Assembly (NCBI RefSeq): GCF_028736035.1
Contig: NZ_CP117866.1
Coordinates: 10,085,001 to 10,149,000, forward strand
DNA: 64,000 nucleotides
Source of the DNA: Streptomyces sp. T12
GTDB lineage: Bacteria; Actinomycetota; Actinomycetes; Streptomycetales; Streptomycetaceae
Direction: 5' to 3'
Both the position numbers and the translations under genes were made by a program. The notes below the pieces were generated by a model. That model was not told the DNA's origin, ran no database searches, and was given only the letters and a program-made list of their open reading frames with translations. This document shows, piece after piece, positions 44,433 to 53,009 of this stretch; position 1 is the first letter of the stretch; each line of letters begins with the position of its first letter.

Positions 44433-46232
44433 TCAGCGTGTCCTGCGGATGGCGTCTGTGGCCGCCTTGGCGATGGCGGCAGGAGCGCTGGAGGGCTGGG
44501 ACAGGTGCAACAAGGTGGTCCCCGGCAAGTGGTGGGACTTGGCGGTGAGGGTGAGCTGGAGTACGGCGCAGCCGGCGGTCGTGAGCTGCTTGACGCGGGT
44601 GACGGCTTGAGCGGTTTCGTCGCTGCCGTACCGGGCGTCGGTGACGATCACGAGGAGGCGGCCGGCGCCGGGGCGGCTGAGTTCGAGGCCGTGGTCGAGT
44701 GCGTCGATGGCGTCGCCGAGGTTGTGGTGGCCGCCGTTGGCATCGAACGTCGTCACGCGCTCTGGTGCTCGGTGGGTGGGTCGGGTCAATGCGGTCAGGT
44801 GCCTGTCGTAGGCGATGGTGGCGGTAAGGGAGTCGGGGTCGGTCAGGGCTGCTGCGCGTGCCACGATCCAGGCAGCGGACGCGACGGGCGCGCAGGCGGC
44901 ACGCATGGAGCCGGAGACGTCGACGGCGATACCCACACGCAGCGGTGGGGTTGGGGAGTTGCGGCGGCGGGTGTGGGTGAACGGTTCCGCGGTGGGGACC
45001 GACCCGGCCGCGCGCTGAGCGTCGCGGGCGAGGGCCGCGCGCATGTTGAGGCGGCCGGGCGGGGTGGGGCTGGTGGTCCGCTCCTCGGTCCGCTCGCGGT
45101 AGGCGGCAGCACGCAGGGCGCGGCTCAGGCGCGCGGCGGCACTCTGCTCGGCGGCGGTGGGCCTGCGGGTGCCGGTGACCGGGTTGCTGTGGGGCGCCGG
45201 TGTGCCGTCGGGGGTGACGGTGGTGCCACGGGCGTTGAACACCGACTTGGCGGTGGCGGCGGCTTTGCGTCGCTGGCCGGCCCGCTGGGCGCGGTCCTGA
45301 GCCTGCGCCTTGGACCGCGACGCCATGGCGTTGGACGCTGCGTCCTGTGCCGCGAGGTCGGCGGCGTCGGTGGCTGCCGTGCTGTCCATGACGACCCCCA
45401 CGGCGCCGGACAGCAGATCGGTGAGGTTCTCCGGCACGGGAAGGGCGGGGGCCGCAGTGTCCAGAGCGTCGCACCATTCTTGACCGTGCGCGAGCATGGT
45501 CGTGGCGTCGTGGTCGGCGCACTGGTGGGCTGCGGTCCAGATGCGGGTGAGTGTGGCCAGCAGATCTGCGCCCAGCACCCTTTCGCACAGATCGGCGACG
45601 GCCCGGGTCTCGCCGGCGTCCAGGATGCCGACGTCACGGCGGCCGAGGATCAGGGCCGCCACGGCGGCGGCGTGCTCGATGCCCTGGAGGGTGGGGTGGG
45701 CGATGTCGGGCAAGACCAGGGTTCGGGCACTGGTGCGCAGGTACGTGCGGTCCGTGGGCCGCGTGATCAGGTGTGCGCCTTCGACGCGGCTCTCCTCCAG
45801 CAGGAGCGCGGCCTCGACGACACGGGGGTCCGCTCCGGCTGGCGCCGTCCAGACGGAGTGGGCCGCGTGCGCGGCCTCGTGGACGAACACTCCCCAGGCG
45901 GCGGGATACCGCTCCTCGTCGCCCACGATCCGCGGATGGATCTCGTGGGGCTTCAGCGGGGCGAACAGGCCGGCGTCGAACTCGACCTCGCCCAGAGTGG
46001 GGAAGAACGCGGCCGGTGCGCCGCTGCGTGTGCCGGGGCGGCAGGTGACGAGGAGGTCCTGGCGGCCGGAGAGGTCGACCAGCCGGTCGCCGAGTTCGGC
46101 TCCCACGCGCAGCCACGCGGCCGGGGAGGAACGGGGTTGCGCGGGCGGGGCGCCGTCGTCGTCCCATCGCGCGAGGTCGGCGTCGTCGTCCCGCGTGGTG
46201 GCGGGGGACTGGACGTGGTGGTGGGCGCTCAT
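44433..46232 (-). CDS. vWA domain protein with HExxH metallopeptidase motif
   Basis: 599 residues. The N-terminal third has a zinc-peptidase-like motif VFVHEAAHAAHS (H118-E119...H122), followed by LLLEESRVEG (about 144-152), which could supply the third ligand. The C-terminal third is a von Willebrand A domain with an intact MIDAS: DVSGSM (438-443), then a Thr and VTDARYG. vWA proteins pair with MoxR AAA+ ATPases as chaperone-like pairs. Here the vWA gene is coupled to a MoxR-type gene (ATGA at 46229-46232). The peptidase motif, if active, would make this an AAA+-controlled protease. Confidence 0.85.
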   Translation of the reverse strand: MSAHHHVQSPATTRDDDADLARWDDDGAPPAQPRSSPAAWLRVGAELGDRLVDLSGRQDLLVTCRPGTRSGAPAAFFPTLGEVEFDAGLFAPLKPHEIHPRIVGDEERYPAAWGVFVHEAAHAAHSVWTAPAGADPRVVEAALLLEESRVEGAHLITRPTDRTYLRTSARTLVLPDIAHPTLQGIEHAAAVAALILGRRDVGILDAGETRAVADLCERVLGADLLATLTRIWTAAHQCADHDATTMLAHGQEWCDALDTAAPALPVPENLTDLLSGAVGVVMDSTAATDAADLAAQDAASNAMASRSKAQAQDRAQRAGQRRKAAATAKSVFNARGTTVTPDGTPAPHSNPVTGTRRPTAAEQSAAARLSRALRAAAYRERTEERTTSPTPPGRLNMRAALARDAQRAAGSVPTAEPFTHTRRRNSPTPPLRVGIAVDVSGSMRAACAPVASAAWIVARAAALTDPDSLTATIAYDRHLTALTRPTHRAPERVTTFDANGGHHNLGDAIDALDHGLELSRPGAGRLLVIVTDARYGSDETAQAVTRVKQLTTAGCAVLQLTLTAKSHHLPGTTLLHLSQPSSAPAAIAKAATDAIRRTR

Positions 46233-47434
46233 CGCGAGCGGCCCCGGTGTGCGGAGCCGGTGCTGCCCGGGGGCTGCCGGGCGGCTGAGGCGGGGAGCTG
46301 CTTGCCGAGGGTGAGGGGCGCGATCTTCTTGACGCCGACTGCCTTGATGACGGCGGCGGCGACGGCGTCGCGATCCTCCACAGGAGCGATGCCGACCAGG
46401 TTCGCGAGCGCGGCTTTGGTGCCGAGGACGGCCTCGGTCTTCTGGTAGCTGAGCAGTTCTCGCAGTTGGGGGGCCCAGCCCAGCTCGCCGAGTTCGACTT
46501 GGTGGGCGAGGTGTCGGGCGACCCGGACCACCCGGGCATCGATCCTCAGCGCCAGGGCGAGGTCATAGTCCGTGCCGATCTGGATCTGCACGCTGAACCG
46601 GCTCGCGAGCGCCTCCGTCAACACCGCGCCGTGGACGCCGGGATTGTGGCCCGCCACCACGTAGAAGCCCGGCTCGGCCTTGATGGTCTCGCCCTTGTGG
46701 GCCTTGACCTGGATCTGCCTGCGCCCGTCCATCGCGGGATACAGCGCCGCCAGGACCTTCGGTGAGATCAAGGTGGCATCGTCGATCAGCAGGGCGCGGC
46801 CCTCGGTCATCGCGGTGACCAGCGGACCGTACTGGAAGACGTAGGCTCCCGCGTCGTCCTGTGTGTACTCGCCGATCAAGTCGCCGACCGTGGTGTCGCC
46901 GTCGCCGGCGACGGTGAGCAGGTCCGGGAACGCCGCCTCGACCAGACTCGTCTTGCCGGTGCCCGGAGGGCCGTAGAGCAGCACCGGCACGTCGGCGTCG
47001 CGCAGGCGATTCAACGCCTCGACGTCGGGCAGATCGGCCAGCTCCCGGGGGTGGTAGAGCTGGCCCCCCGCGCGGCGGATCGGGCCGGTCTGCCTGGGCG
47101 GGGCTGCTGCGGGCATGGTCGTGCGGGCCCTGGCCGCCTGGGCGCGGGGAGAGTGGGTGCCCGGGGGGCTGATCACAGCGGTCTGCGCGGCTGCGGCGGT
47201 TTTCGCGTTCGCGCGGAACTCCGGTTGTCCGGTTCCGCCTTGGTCGGCCTCGCCGCGTCGCACCAGGGTGAGGGCGGCGTTGCGGACGGCGCCGTGGGAG
47301 TGGCCCAGCTGCCTGGCCATGTCCCCGATGGTGAGCGTGTCCGCCGGCCGGTCGGCCAGCAGTCGGGCCACCTTGGCCCGTAGTTCGCCGCCCTTGGTGC
47401 GCGCTGGACTGGTAGGCGGTCCGGGTGTGGTCAA
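46229..47434 (-). CDS. MoxR-type AAA+ ATPase with N-terminal winged helix
   Basis: 401 residues from TTG 47434 (AAGGA upstream). Residues 15-66 are a winged-helix-like segment (AKVARLLADRPADTLTIGD, QLGHSHGAVRNAALTLVRRG). The AAA+ core follows: Walker A GPPGTGKT (155-162), Walker B LLIDDA (215-220), sensor-like AGHNPGVHG and ALASRF. MoxR ATPases remodel partner proteins with vWA subunits; the adjacent vWA/HExxH gene is the obvious partner. A DNA-binding wing on a MoxR ATPase is not standard and suggests control of transcription or attachment to DNA. Confidence 0.88.
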   Translation of the reverse strand: MTTPGPPTSPARTKGGELRAKVARLLADRPADTLTIGDMARQLGHSHGAVRNAALTLVRRGEADQGGTGQPEFRANAKTAAAAQTAVISPPGTHSPRAQAARARTTMPAAAPPRQTGPIRRAGGQLYHPRELADLPDVEALNRLRDADVPVLLYGPPGTGKTSLVEAAFPDLLTVAGDGDTTVGDLIGEYTQDDAGAYVFQYGPLVTAMTEGRALLIDDATLISPKVLAALYPAMDGRRQIQVKAHKGETIKAEPGFYVVAGHNPGVHGAVLTEALASRFSVQIQIGTDYDLALALRIDARVVRVARHLAHQVELGELGWAPQLRELLSYQKTEAVLGTKAALANLVGIAPVEDRDAVAAAVIKAVGVKKIAPLTLGKQLPASAARQPPGSTGSAHRGRSR

Positions 47435-47446
47435 AACGAGGGTCCT

Positions 47447-47817
47447 TCAACAGGTTCTGGTGCGGGCGGGGTTGGCGATGCGCTGGAGAGGCTGGCCGCT
47501 CTCGGAGCGGATCACGGACTGTGCCGACATCGGCGACCGGGCCAACCGGGGCGTACCGTCGGCGCTCACCGGCCGACCGAGGGCTCGGTCCAGGTGCAGG
47601 GGGTGGTGGCCGGCGACGAGCAGCTCGCTGGCTGCCGAGCAGGCCCGTGCGTCCGCTCCGTACCGGGTTCCGTCGCTCGGCAGGCGCAGCCGGGCGTCTC
47701 TTCGAAGCCGTCCTGGAGCAGGATCCGCCGGGCGGCGGCGTTGTAGCCGGTGGTGGTGATCTCGCCGGTGATGGTGTGCCGGATCGTCATGAACGGCTCT
47801 GCTGGTGCTTCGGGCAA
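47447..47817 (-). pseudogene. Frameshifted 'GF' module protein
   Basis: TTG 47817 has an excellent TTAGGAG site. The first frame reads MTIRHTITGEITTTGYNAAA and RRILLQDGFEETPG. Near 47695 sense moves by one base to a frame reading LRLPSDGTRYGADARACSAA, SELLVAGHHPLHLDRALGRP. The joined protein has the module's order GF, RLP, A..A...L, G..(V)H.D. One base appears to be missing in a CCCGGC run. Confidence 0.55.
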
Positions 47818-47827
47818 GGCGGATCTC

Positions 47828-48031
47828 CTAATCGGTGGTGGCGGGAAAGTGGTGGGGTGTTGGGCGAAGGCGAGGCGGGCCCGGAGCTTCCAGCACATCA
47901 ACGGTGCGTGGCTGGACCGCGAACGATGGGCAATGACTGCCGACATGCTCCAGGGCGGGCCTCACCGCCCCGCAGCTACCTGACTCGCCTTTCCGCACGT
48001 TCTGATAGCCGGGTGTACCAACAACGGCCAT
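47828..48031 (-). CDS. Small ORF with a strong ribosome-binding site, 67 aa
   Basis: GAGGAG lies eight bases before ATG 48031, one of the better sites in this region. The protein starts MAVVGTPGYQNVRKGESGS, then becomes Pro/Arg-rich, so a frameshift in the second half is possible. Overlaps the end of 47962-48267. Function unknown. Confidence 0.4.
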   Translation of the reverse strand: MAVVGTPGYQNVRKGESGSCGAVRPALEHVGSHCPSFAVQPRTVDVLEAPGPPRLRPTPHHFPATTD

Positions 48032-48267
48032 AAATGGATCTCCTCAAAAGGGTTGGAAAGTAGTGGGGGTTGCGCCTTGATCAGTGCCGCGGGCGGCGAT
48101 GCCGGCCACGCTGCAGCTGTCCGGTGGGGGCAGAGACATCGGCGCACGGCGAGAGCGGCGCGAGCGAAGTCCTCGCCGGCGGCGGGGAGCGCAGCGCTGG
48201 CTAGAGGCTGCTCGGCGAGGCGTCCAGCGAGAGGGGTGCTGGCGGACTGCTCGACGCCGATCGGCAT
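47962..48267 (-). CDS. Small ORF, 101 aa
   Basis: ATG 48267 follows the frameshifted gene at 48284-49475. It reads MPIGVEQSASTPLAGRLAEQ, then FARAALAVRRCLCPHRTAAA; the first two thirds look like a coded helical protein with CLCPH. The last 25 residues overlap the next gene and its ribosome-binding site, so the real stop may be earlier in another frame. Low to moderate confidence. Confidence 0.4.
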   Translation of the reverse strand: MPIGVEQSASTPLAGRLAEQPLASAALPAAGEDFARAALAVRRCLCPHRTAAAWPASPPAALIKAQPPLLSNPFEEIHLWPLLVHPAIRTCGKASQVAAGR

Positions 48268-48283
48268 GATCAGCCACGGTGGC

Positions 48284-49475
48284 TTAGCGGTGGCGGGCGG
48301 TCGTGCGGGCGCGGGGCGGTGGCGTGGGTGGTGTGGTGTCCACGGCGGGGCGCGGGCGTACGCGCAGTACGGGGGTGCGGTGCGGCGGCAGGACGGCGAC
48401 GGTCGCACCGAGGTCCTCGGCCGCCTCTTCGACTTCGCGCGTGAGGAACTCGATTTGCCGGCCCAGCGCTGAGAGTCGGGCGGCGATTTGGCGGCCCTGC
48501 ACGGTTTCCAGGGCGCCTGCGAACTGGCCGCTCGTTTCCAGAAGTTCCTGGAGGCGGACCATCGGGCCAGCGTCGTATCCGCGCTGGACGGCGGCAAGGA
48601 GCGCTTCGGAGGCGTCTCCCGCGGCCCGGCCCTCGACGACGTCGCGGATGAGTTCCTGCAGCGACACCTCCGGGACCGGCGCGGGGCGGTTGAACCGGGA
48701 GACGTCCGTGCGCAGTACGCCGGGCGGGACCGGGACGGGCAGCGCCTTTCCCGCCTCGTATTCGTGGGCGTAGTGCCCGATCACCTGCCAGCCCGGTGCG
48801 TCCGGGTCGCCTCGCAGCGCGATCAGCGTCGAGTCGTCGTCCTCGACCAGGTGGGCGAGGGTGATCGGCTGCCCGTCGGCGGCGTACCACGACTCGGTGA
48901 GCATGAGTTCGCCTCGCTGCTGCGCGGCATGGGCCATCTCGGTCCACATCTGCTGTTCTTCGTCGGTCAGCGGTGCCTTGTGATGGTGTTGTTTGTTCTG
49001 GTCGGCGAGGTCGCTGGCGATGAAGCTGTGATCTGCCCAGGCGGTGAGGTGCGGCCACAGGGCCGAGTGCTGAGCGCGTTCGGCCGGGGAGCCGGGGGCG
49101 GCCGGCCCGGTCGAGCGCCCGGCGGATCTCGGTGGCGGAGGCGGCCAGGCCGTCCAGCACGGCCCGCCACCCGGCGAGGTGCCGGGCGGGTGGCAGCTCG
49201 TCGAGCGCACGACGGGCAGCTTCGAGGAGAGCATCGGCGTGCGGGGCGAGGTGCGTCGCGTACGCCTCCACCGCCGCCTTGTCGCGGTGGGCTCGTGCCG
49301 CTGCCGCGGCGCCTGCGTGGACGGTGCGGCCGTAGCGGTCGCGCGTCAGGTCGAGCGCGGTTTCGCTCTCGCGGTCGATGACCGCCATCCGCAGCCGGAA
49401 GTCGCGGGCAGTGTTGGCGAGTTCGGGCGCCACTGGCAGGGGGCCATCGGGAGCCGGATTGCTCGCGGGCGTCAT
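48284..49475 (-). pseudogene. Frameshifted hypothetical helical protein, about 395 aa
   Basis: ATG 49475 is coupled to the upstream stop (ATGA). The first frame gives a helical region (ELANTARDFRLRMAVIDRES, then AYATHLAPHADALLEAARRA and AGWRAVLDGLAASATEIRRA). At about 49090, in a CCCCGGCC run, sense moves by one base to a frame reading ERAQHSALWPHLTAWADHSF, DEEQQMWTEMAHAAQQRGEL and VSLQELIRDVVEGRAAGDAS, with a C-terminal coiled coil (LSALGRQIEFLTREVEEAAE). Otherwise a well-formed protein; indel error or mutation. Family unknown. Confidence 0.6.
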
Positions 49476-49924
49476 CGGGACCGTCCACTGCCCGCGGCCG
49501 TCAGGTGGACGGTCGGTGCGTAGGCGGGCTTAGGCGGGATCGGCCGCGTGGCCGGCGGGGAGGTGGTGGGCGCTGTGGCGCGCTGCGTGGTTCGGCCGGC
49601 GGCGGCCTGGGCGAGACGGCTGCGGCGTTCCTGGAGTCCGTTGGAGCGGACCGGGCGGGGTGGGCCGGCGGAAAGGGCCGGGTCGAGGTGCATGTCGGCC
49701 TGCACGGTGTAGCCCTGGCGGCGCAGATCGTGCACGGCCTGGCGGGTGCGGCGGGGACCGTCGCGCTCGGGCTCGCTGAGCCGGTACAGCCCAGCGTGAC
49801 CGGGGACGGGCTCGAACTGTTCGCGGGTGAGGAACCATTTGGCCAGGTGCGGGGTGACGGCGGCCGTGGGGGCGGCGACGAAGCCGTGCTCGGGGTGGCC
49901 GGCGAAGTGGAAGTGGGCGGACAG
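49472..49924 (-). CDS. 'GF' module protein, 150 aa, apparent CTG start
   Basis: AAAGGA lies eight bases before CTG 49924, giving LSAHFHFAGHPEHGFVAAPT; the longer frame upstream is shadow sequence. Residues about 5-75 follow the module: WFLTREQFEPVPGHAGLYRL, RTRQAVHDLRRQGYTVQADM and HLDPALS. A Pro/Arg-rich tail follows. The stop overlaps the next ATG (ATGA). The start codon needs checking. Confidence 0.6.
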   Translation of the reverse strand: MSAHFHFAGHPEHGFVAAPTAAVTPHLAKWFLTREQFEPVPGHAGLYRLSEPERDGPRRTRQAVHDLRRQGYTVQADMHLDPALSAGPPRPVRSNGLQERRSRLAQAAAGRTTQRATAPTTSPPATRPIPPKPAYAPTVHLTAAGSGRSR

Positions 49925-49946
49925 GGGGCGGATCCTTTCTGCTGGG

Positions 49947-51113
49947 TCAGCGGCGCGCTGCGGCAGTCCGAGGCGCGCAGGGCGGCGTGGGGCGGGCGGT
50001 GAGCAGGCGCGGGCTCGGCGCCGACAGCGCCATCGGGCCGCCGGGGACAGCGGCACGGGCTTGGCGCTCGAACACCTCGCCGTCGGCGAGCCAGGTCTCG
50101 ATCGCGGGCAGGGCGGCGAGACCGAATCGGCTGCGGGCCTGTTTCCACCCGTCGACCGAGAACAGGACGCCACTCAACTCTCTGTCCTCGTCCCGTACTT
50201 CCTGGCTGCCGGCGAGTGCCGTGCGCAGACGTTGCAGGGCGGTGGCGTCCTTTGGCCAGGGGCTGCGGGCGGGGCGGCACCGGCTGAGCAGCGCGGGGGC
50301 GTGTTCGAGGACGTCGCGGAAGTGGAGCCAGGCGTGGTCGGCGAACGCGCGCTCCATCTCGGGCAGCATCCGGGAGTCGCGGAGCGGCGCGCCGTCGCTG
50401 TCATGGTGGGACTCCTTGATGGTCTGAAGGGTTTCGTGCTCCGGCCGGATGCGCTGCAGCGCGGTCAGGACCGTGTCGAGGCGGCGGTTGTGCAGGCAGC
50501 GGCTGTACTCGGGCAGGAACGTGGTGGCGACGGCGTGTGCGGCGAGGTCCGGTTCGGCGGGCAGCACGATGCTGCGCGGTGCGTTCGGTTCCTCCCAGTT
50601 GTCGTCGTATCCCTCGGTGGCAAACGCGCCCAGCAGGTATCCGCTGCTGTGCCCGGGGCGTTCGATCAGCAGCAGTTCCGTGCCCGCCGTGTTCTTGAGG
50701 ACGACCGCGCTGGGAACGTGGTCGTGGAGCAGCGCCTCCAGGAGGTCTCCGCTGTCCCACAGCGGGCCGATGAGGTCCTCCTGCACCAGCGGGTGGTAGT
50801 AGAGCTCCAACTGCGCGCTCCAGGCGCCGGGCAGCCGGGCGGCGAGGTCCTCGCCGAAGTCGGCGAGGTAAGGCCGGGGGCTGGTGGTGATGGTCGCGCC
50901 GTGCTCGTGGGCGCGGTGCACCAGGGCGCTGGCCGTCTGGCGGGTGGCCGGCCCGTCGGTCAGTGGCGCGGCGAATGCGCCGCCGGGGATCCGGTGGAAT
51001 CCGGCTTCTTCCAGGGCGCGTGCGGCCCGGCGGTGCTCCTCGCCGTAGGGGATGGCGACCAGAGCGCCTGCGCGGCTGGTGCTGAGGATGATCTGGGCGG
51101 TGCCGGAGGCCAT
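49947..51113 (-). CDS. 'GF' module plus unnamed second module, 388 aa
   Basis: ATG 51113 overlaps the end of the glycosyltransferase gene. Residues about 5-80 are a 'GF' module (ALVAIPYGEEHRRAARALEE, AGFHRIPGG, VHRAHEHGATITTS). Residues 82-210 are the second module (DFGEDLAARLPGAWSAQLEL, then LWDSGDLLEALL, AVVLKNTAGTELLLIERPGH and FLPEYSRCLHNRRL). The C-terminal third is helical with WLHFRDVLEHAPALL. The domain order is the reverse of that in 40878-41636. Function unknown. Confidence 0.68.
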   Translation of the reverse strand: MASGTAQIILSTSRAGALVAIPYGEEHRRAARALEEAGFHRIPGGAFAAPLTDGPATRQTASALVHRAHEHGATITTSPRPYLADFGEDLAARLPGAWSAQLELYYHPLVQEDLIGPLWDSGDLLEALLHDHVPSAVVLKNTAGTELLLIERPGHSSGYLLGAFATEGYDDNWEEPNAPRSIVLPAEPDLAAHAVATTFLPEYSRCLHNRRLDTVLTALQRIRPEHETLQTIKESHHDSDGAPLRDSRMLPEMERAFADHAWLHFRDVLEHAPALLSRCRPARSPWPKDATALQRLRTALAGSQEVRDEDRELSGVLFSVDGWKQARSRFGLAALPAIETWLADGEVFERQARAAVPGGPMALSAPSPRLLTARPTPPCAPRTAAARR

Positions 51114-51973
51114 CAGACCGCCAACTCCAGCCGGTCGGTGCGCGCATGGTTCAGCGCGGCGCGCAGTGCACGGCCGTGGCGGAACGCGAACTCGCGGGAG
51201 GGGCCCTCCAGTTCGCGGTACGCGGCGCCGCCGGCGGTCATCTGGGCGGGGTGCTTGCGGTAGTAGTAGACGACGTGCGGCAGTAGCTCGCCCGGTGCGA
51301 GGTTGGTGACGCCGTTGACCATAACGAAGTCCTCGCCCTGGGGCAGTCCCCCGTGCCCGCCGGCGGCCACGACGAGTTCGGTGCGGGCCAAGAGCATGGT
51401 CTGGCCGAGCGGGATCTGTGCCTCGGGGCTGGCCCAGTACTCGGTCACGTCACCAGGCTGGTGGACGCCGGGCGGTGTGGGGCAGCGCCAGATCGTGGTG
51501 GTGCCGTCCGGGTGCAGGTCCGCGCTCCAGCCCGCGACCCAGCCCAGATCGGTTTCGGTGATCCGCTGGTGGCGGATGGCGAGGCTGTCGGCCGGCAGGA
51601 GATCGTCGTCGTCGCTGTAGCAGACGAAGGGAGTGCGGACGCCGCTGAGCCCGAGGTTGCGGGCGGCAGCGGCGCCGACCGGGCGCGGGAGTTCCACCAC
51701 GCGGAAGCGTGGATCGGTGGCGAGCGGTTGAGGCAGGAGCGTGCGGGGCGCGCCGTCGAGGACGAGGACGGCCTCCCACGGCACGGTCTGCCGGGTGAGG
51801 CTGGCGTGTAGTTCGGCGAGGTAGCCCAGGCGTTCGGGCCGCAGCTGGGTGGCGATGACGACCGTGATGTCGGGGCGGCAATGCGGGGACAGAGGGTCTC
51901 CAGAGGCGAGTAGGGGCCAGATCAGCGACGGGCGGGCGGACGGGCTGCCGCCGTGGCGGGTGTGGCAGGGCAC
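51113..51973 (-). CDS. GT2-type glycosyltransferase, 286 aa
   Basis: GTG 51973; a later start is possible because the GT-A fold begins around residue 35 (DITVVIATQLRPERLGYLAE, LHASLTRQTVPWEAVLVLDG). It has the nucleotide-sugar motifs AAARNLGL and YSDDDDLL (DXD metal site), then QTMLLARTELVVAAGGHGGL and GEDFVMV (ED motif). The acceptor is unknown. Sitting inside a conjugation cluster and coupled to the next gene (TGATG), it may decorate a surface protein, or a modified base, which is speculation. Confidence 0.85.
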   Translation of the reverse strand: MPCHTRHGGSPSARPSLIWPLLASGDPLSPHCRPDITVVIATQLRPERLGYLAELHASLTRQTVPWEAVLVLDGAPRTLLPQPLATDPRFRVVELPRPVGAAAARNLGLSGVRTPFVCYSDDDDLLPADSLAIRHQRITETDLGWVAGWSADLHPDGTTTIWRCPTPPGVHQPGDVTEYWASPEAQIPLGQTMLLARTELVVAAGGHGGLPQGEDFVMVNGVTNLAPGELLPHVVYYYRKHPAQMTAGGAAYRELEGPSREFAFRHGRALRAALNHARTDRLELAV

Positions 51974-52014
51974 GACGGATCCGATGTCTTGAGCGCGTAG
52001 CGGGATGAGGGCGG

Positions 52015-52467
52015 TCAGCGCGTTCGGCCGCTGGGTGGCGGCGCTGCAGGTGAGCCGGGCGGGGTGTGGGCGGTGGCGTAGTAGTCGGCCACGGCTTCCT
52101 GCCAGCTCTGGCGCTGCGGGACGGCGAGGTCCCGCATCCGGTCGGCCGCCACGTGTAGTTGTTCGCCGAGCCGACGCAGCGTGATCTCGGCGGTGCGCAG
52201 GTCGTGGTGGAGGTCGTAGCCGTCCTGGCGCTCGGAGGACTTGGCCGTCTTGCCCGCTGTTTCGAAGAAGTCTGCGAGATGTTCGAGCGCGCCCGAGGCC
52301 GGGTCCAGGACCTCGTCGAGGAGCTGGGCGGCGTCCTCGTACGAGTGGGCCGCGTTCAGCCGGTCGGTGAGGCCGCGTACAGCCCGGGCTGCGGCCTTCT
52401 GGGCAGCGGGGCCGTCGGGCCGGGCGGGCGGGTGAGTTTCCGCAGCCGGTGATGATGTGTCGGTCAG
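52015..52467 (-). CDS. Helical protein, about 150 aa, apparent CTG start
   Basis: CTG 52467 overlaps the upstream stop (CTGA), with GGGAAGG before it. The protein is helical: AVRGLTDRLNAAHSYEDAAQ, LDEVLDPASGALEHLADFFE, then DGYDLHHDLRTAEITLRRLG and EQLHVAADRMRDL. This segment is clearly paralogous to residues 185-275 of the 55352-56260 protein. Function unknown. Confidence 0.65.
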   Translation of the reverse strand: MTDTSSPAAETHPPARPDGPAAQKAAARAVRGLTDRLNAAHSYEDAAQLLDEVLDPASGALEHLADFFETAGKTAKSSERQDGYDLHHDLRTAEITLRRLGEQLHVAADRMRDLAVPQRQSWQEAVADYYATAHTPPGSPAAPPPSGRTR

Positions 52468-53009
52468 CGCCGTGGCCTTCCCTGATCGGGCTGTTGCCTG
52501 GGCGGTGGAGCCGGGGACGCGGGCTGGGGTGGCGGTGCCTGCTGGGGGAACGTGTTGAGGTCGGGGGCTGGGTCGTAGTGGGCGCGCAGGGTTTGCAGGT
52601 CGGCGTCGGCGGCCATGGCCAGGGCAGTCTTGATCCGGCTGGCGGCGTCCCTCAGCAGCAGGGGCGGGGAGCCGGGGGCGGCTCCCCGGTTCTGCCGACG
52701 CCATTGCGCGGCGGCGGCCAGGTAGCCGACGACCGAGTTGAGGACGGGTTCGGCTGCGTCGAGCAGGGCGTTGGTGACCGCGCTGAACTCGGCCGGCGTC
52801 TTTGCCGCGGCCAGAGCCGTCAGGTACGGATCCAGATCCGGCACCGGCAACGGCTCAGTGGGCAACGGGTGTTGAGTACGGAAGGCTTCGGCGTCGCGGG
52901 TGGCCCAGCGGTACAGGTCGTGGGTGGTGGCGGAGCGTGTATGGAAGGCGCGGATCTGTTCGGCGGTCCGGCCGACGTTGTCGGAGAGCTCAAAGTCGGG
53001 GTGTTGCAG
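52464..53009 (-). CDS. Helical protein, about 181 aa, apparent CTG start
   Basis: The frame opens just after a stop and has GGAGG five bases before CTG 53009, giving LQHPDFELSDNVGRTAEQIR then FHTRSATTHDLYRWATRDAE. The first normal start (TTG 52865) would remove this well-conserved-looking part. The remainder is helical (LTALAAAKTPAEFSAVTNAL, AEPVLNSVVGYLAAAAQWRR) with a Pro-rich tail. Function unknown. Confidence 0.6.
   Translation of the reverse strand: MQHPDFELSDNVGRTAEQIRAFHTRSATTHDLYRWATRDAEAFRTQHPLPTEPLPVPDLDPYLTALAAAKTPAEFSAVTNALLDAAEPVLNSVVGYLAAAAQWRRQNRGAAPGSPPLLLRDAASRIKTALAMAADADLQTLRAHYDPAPDLNTFPQQAPPPQPASPAPPPRQQPDQGRPRR

Noticed and set aside
44241..46448. A 735-residue plus-strand ORF
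   Set aside because: Antisense shadow of the vWA/HExxH gene; Gly/Val-rich without structure, while the minus strand has intact motifs and gene coupling.
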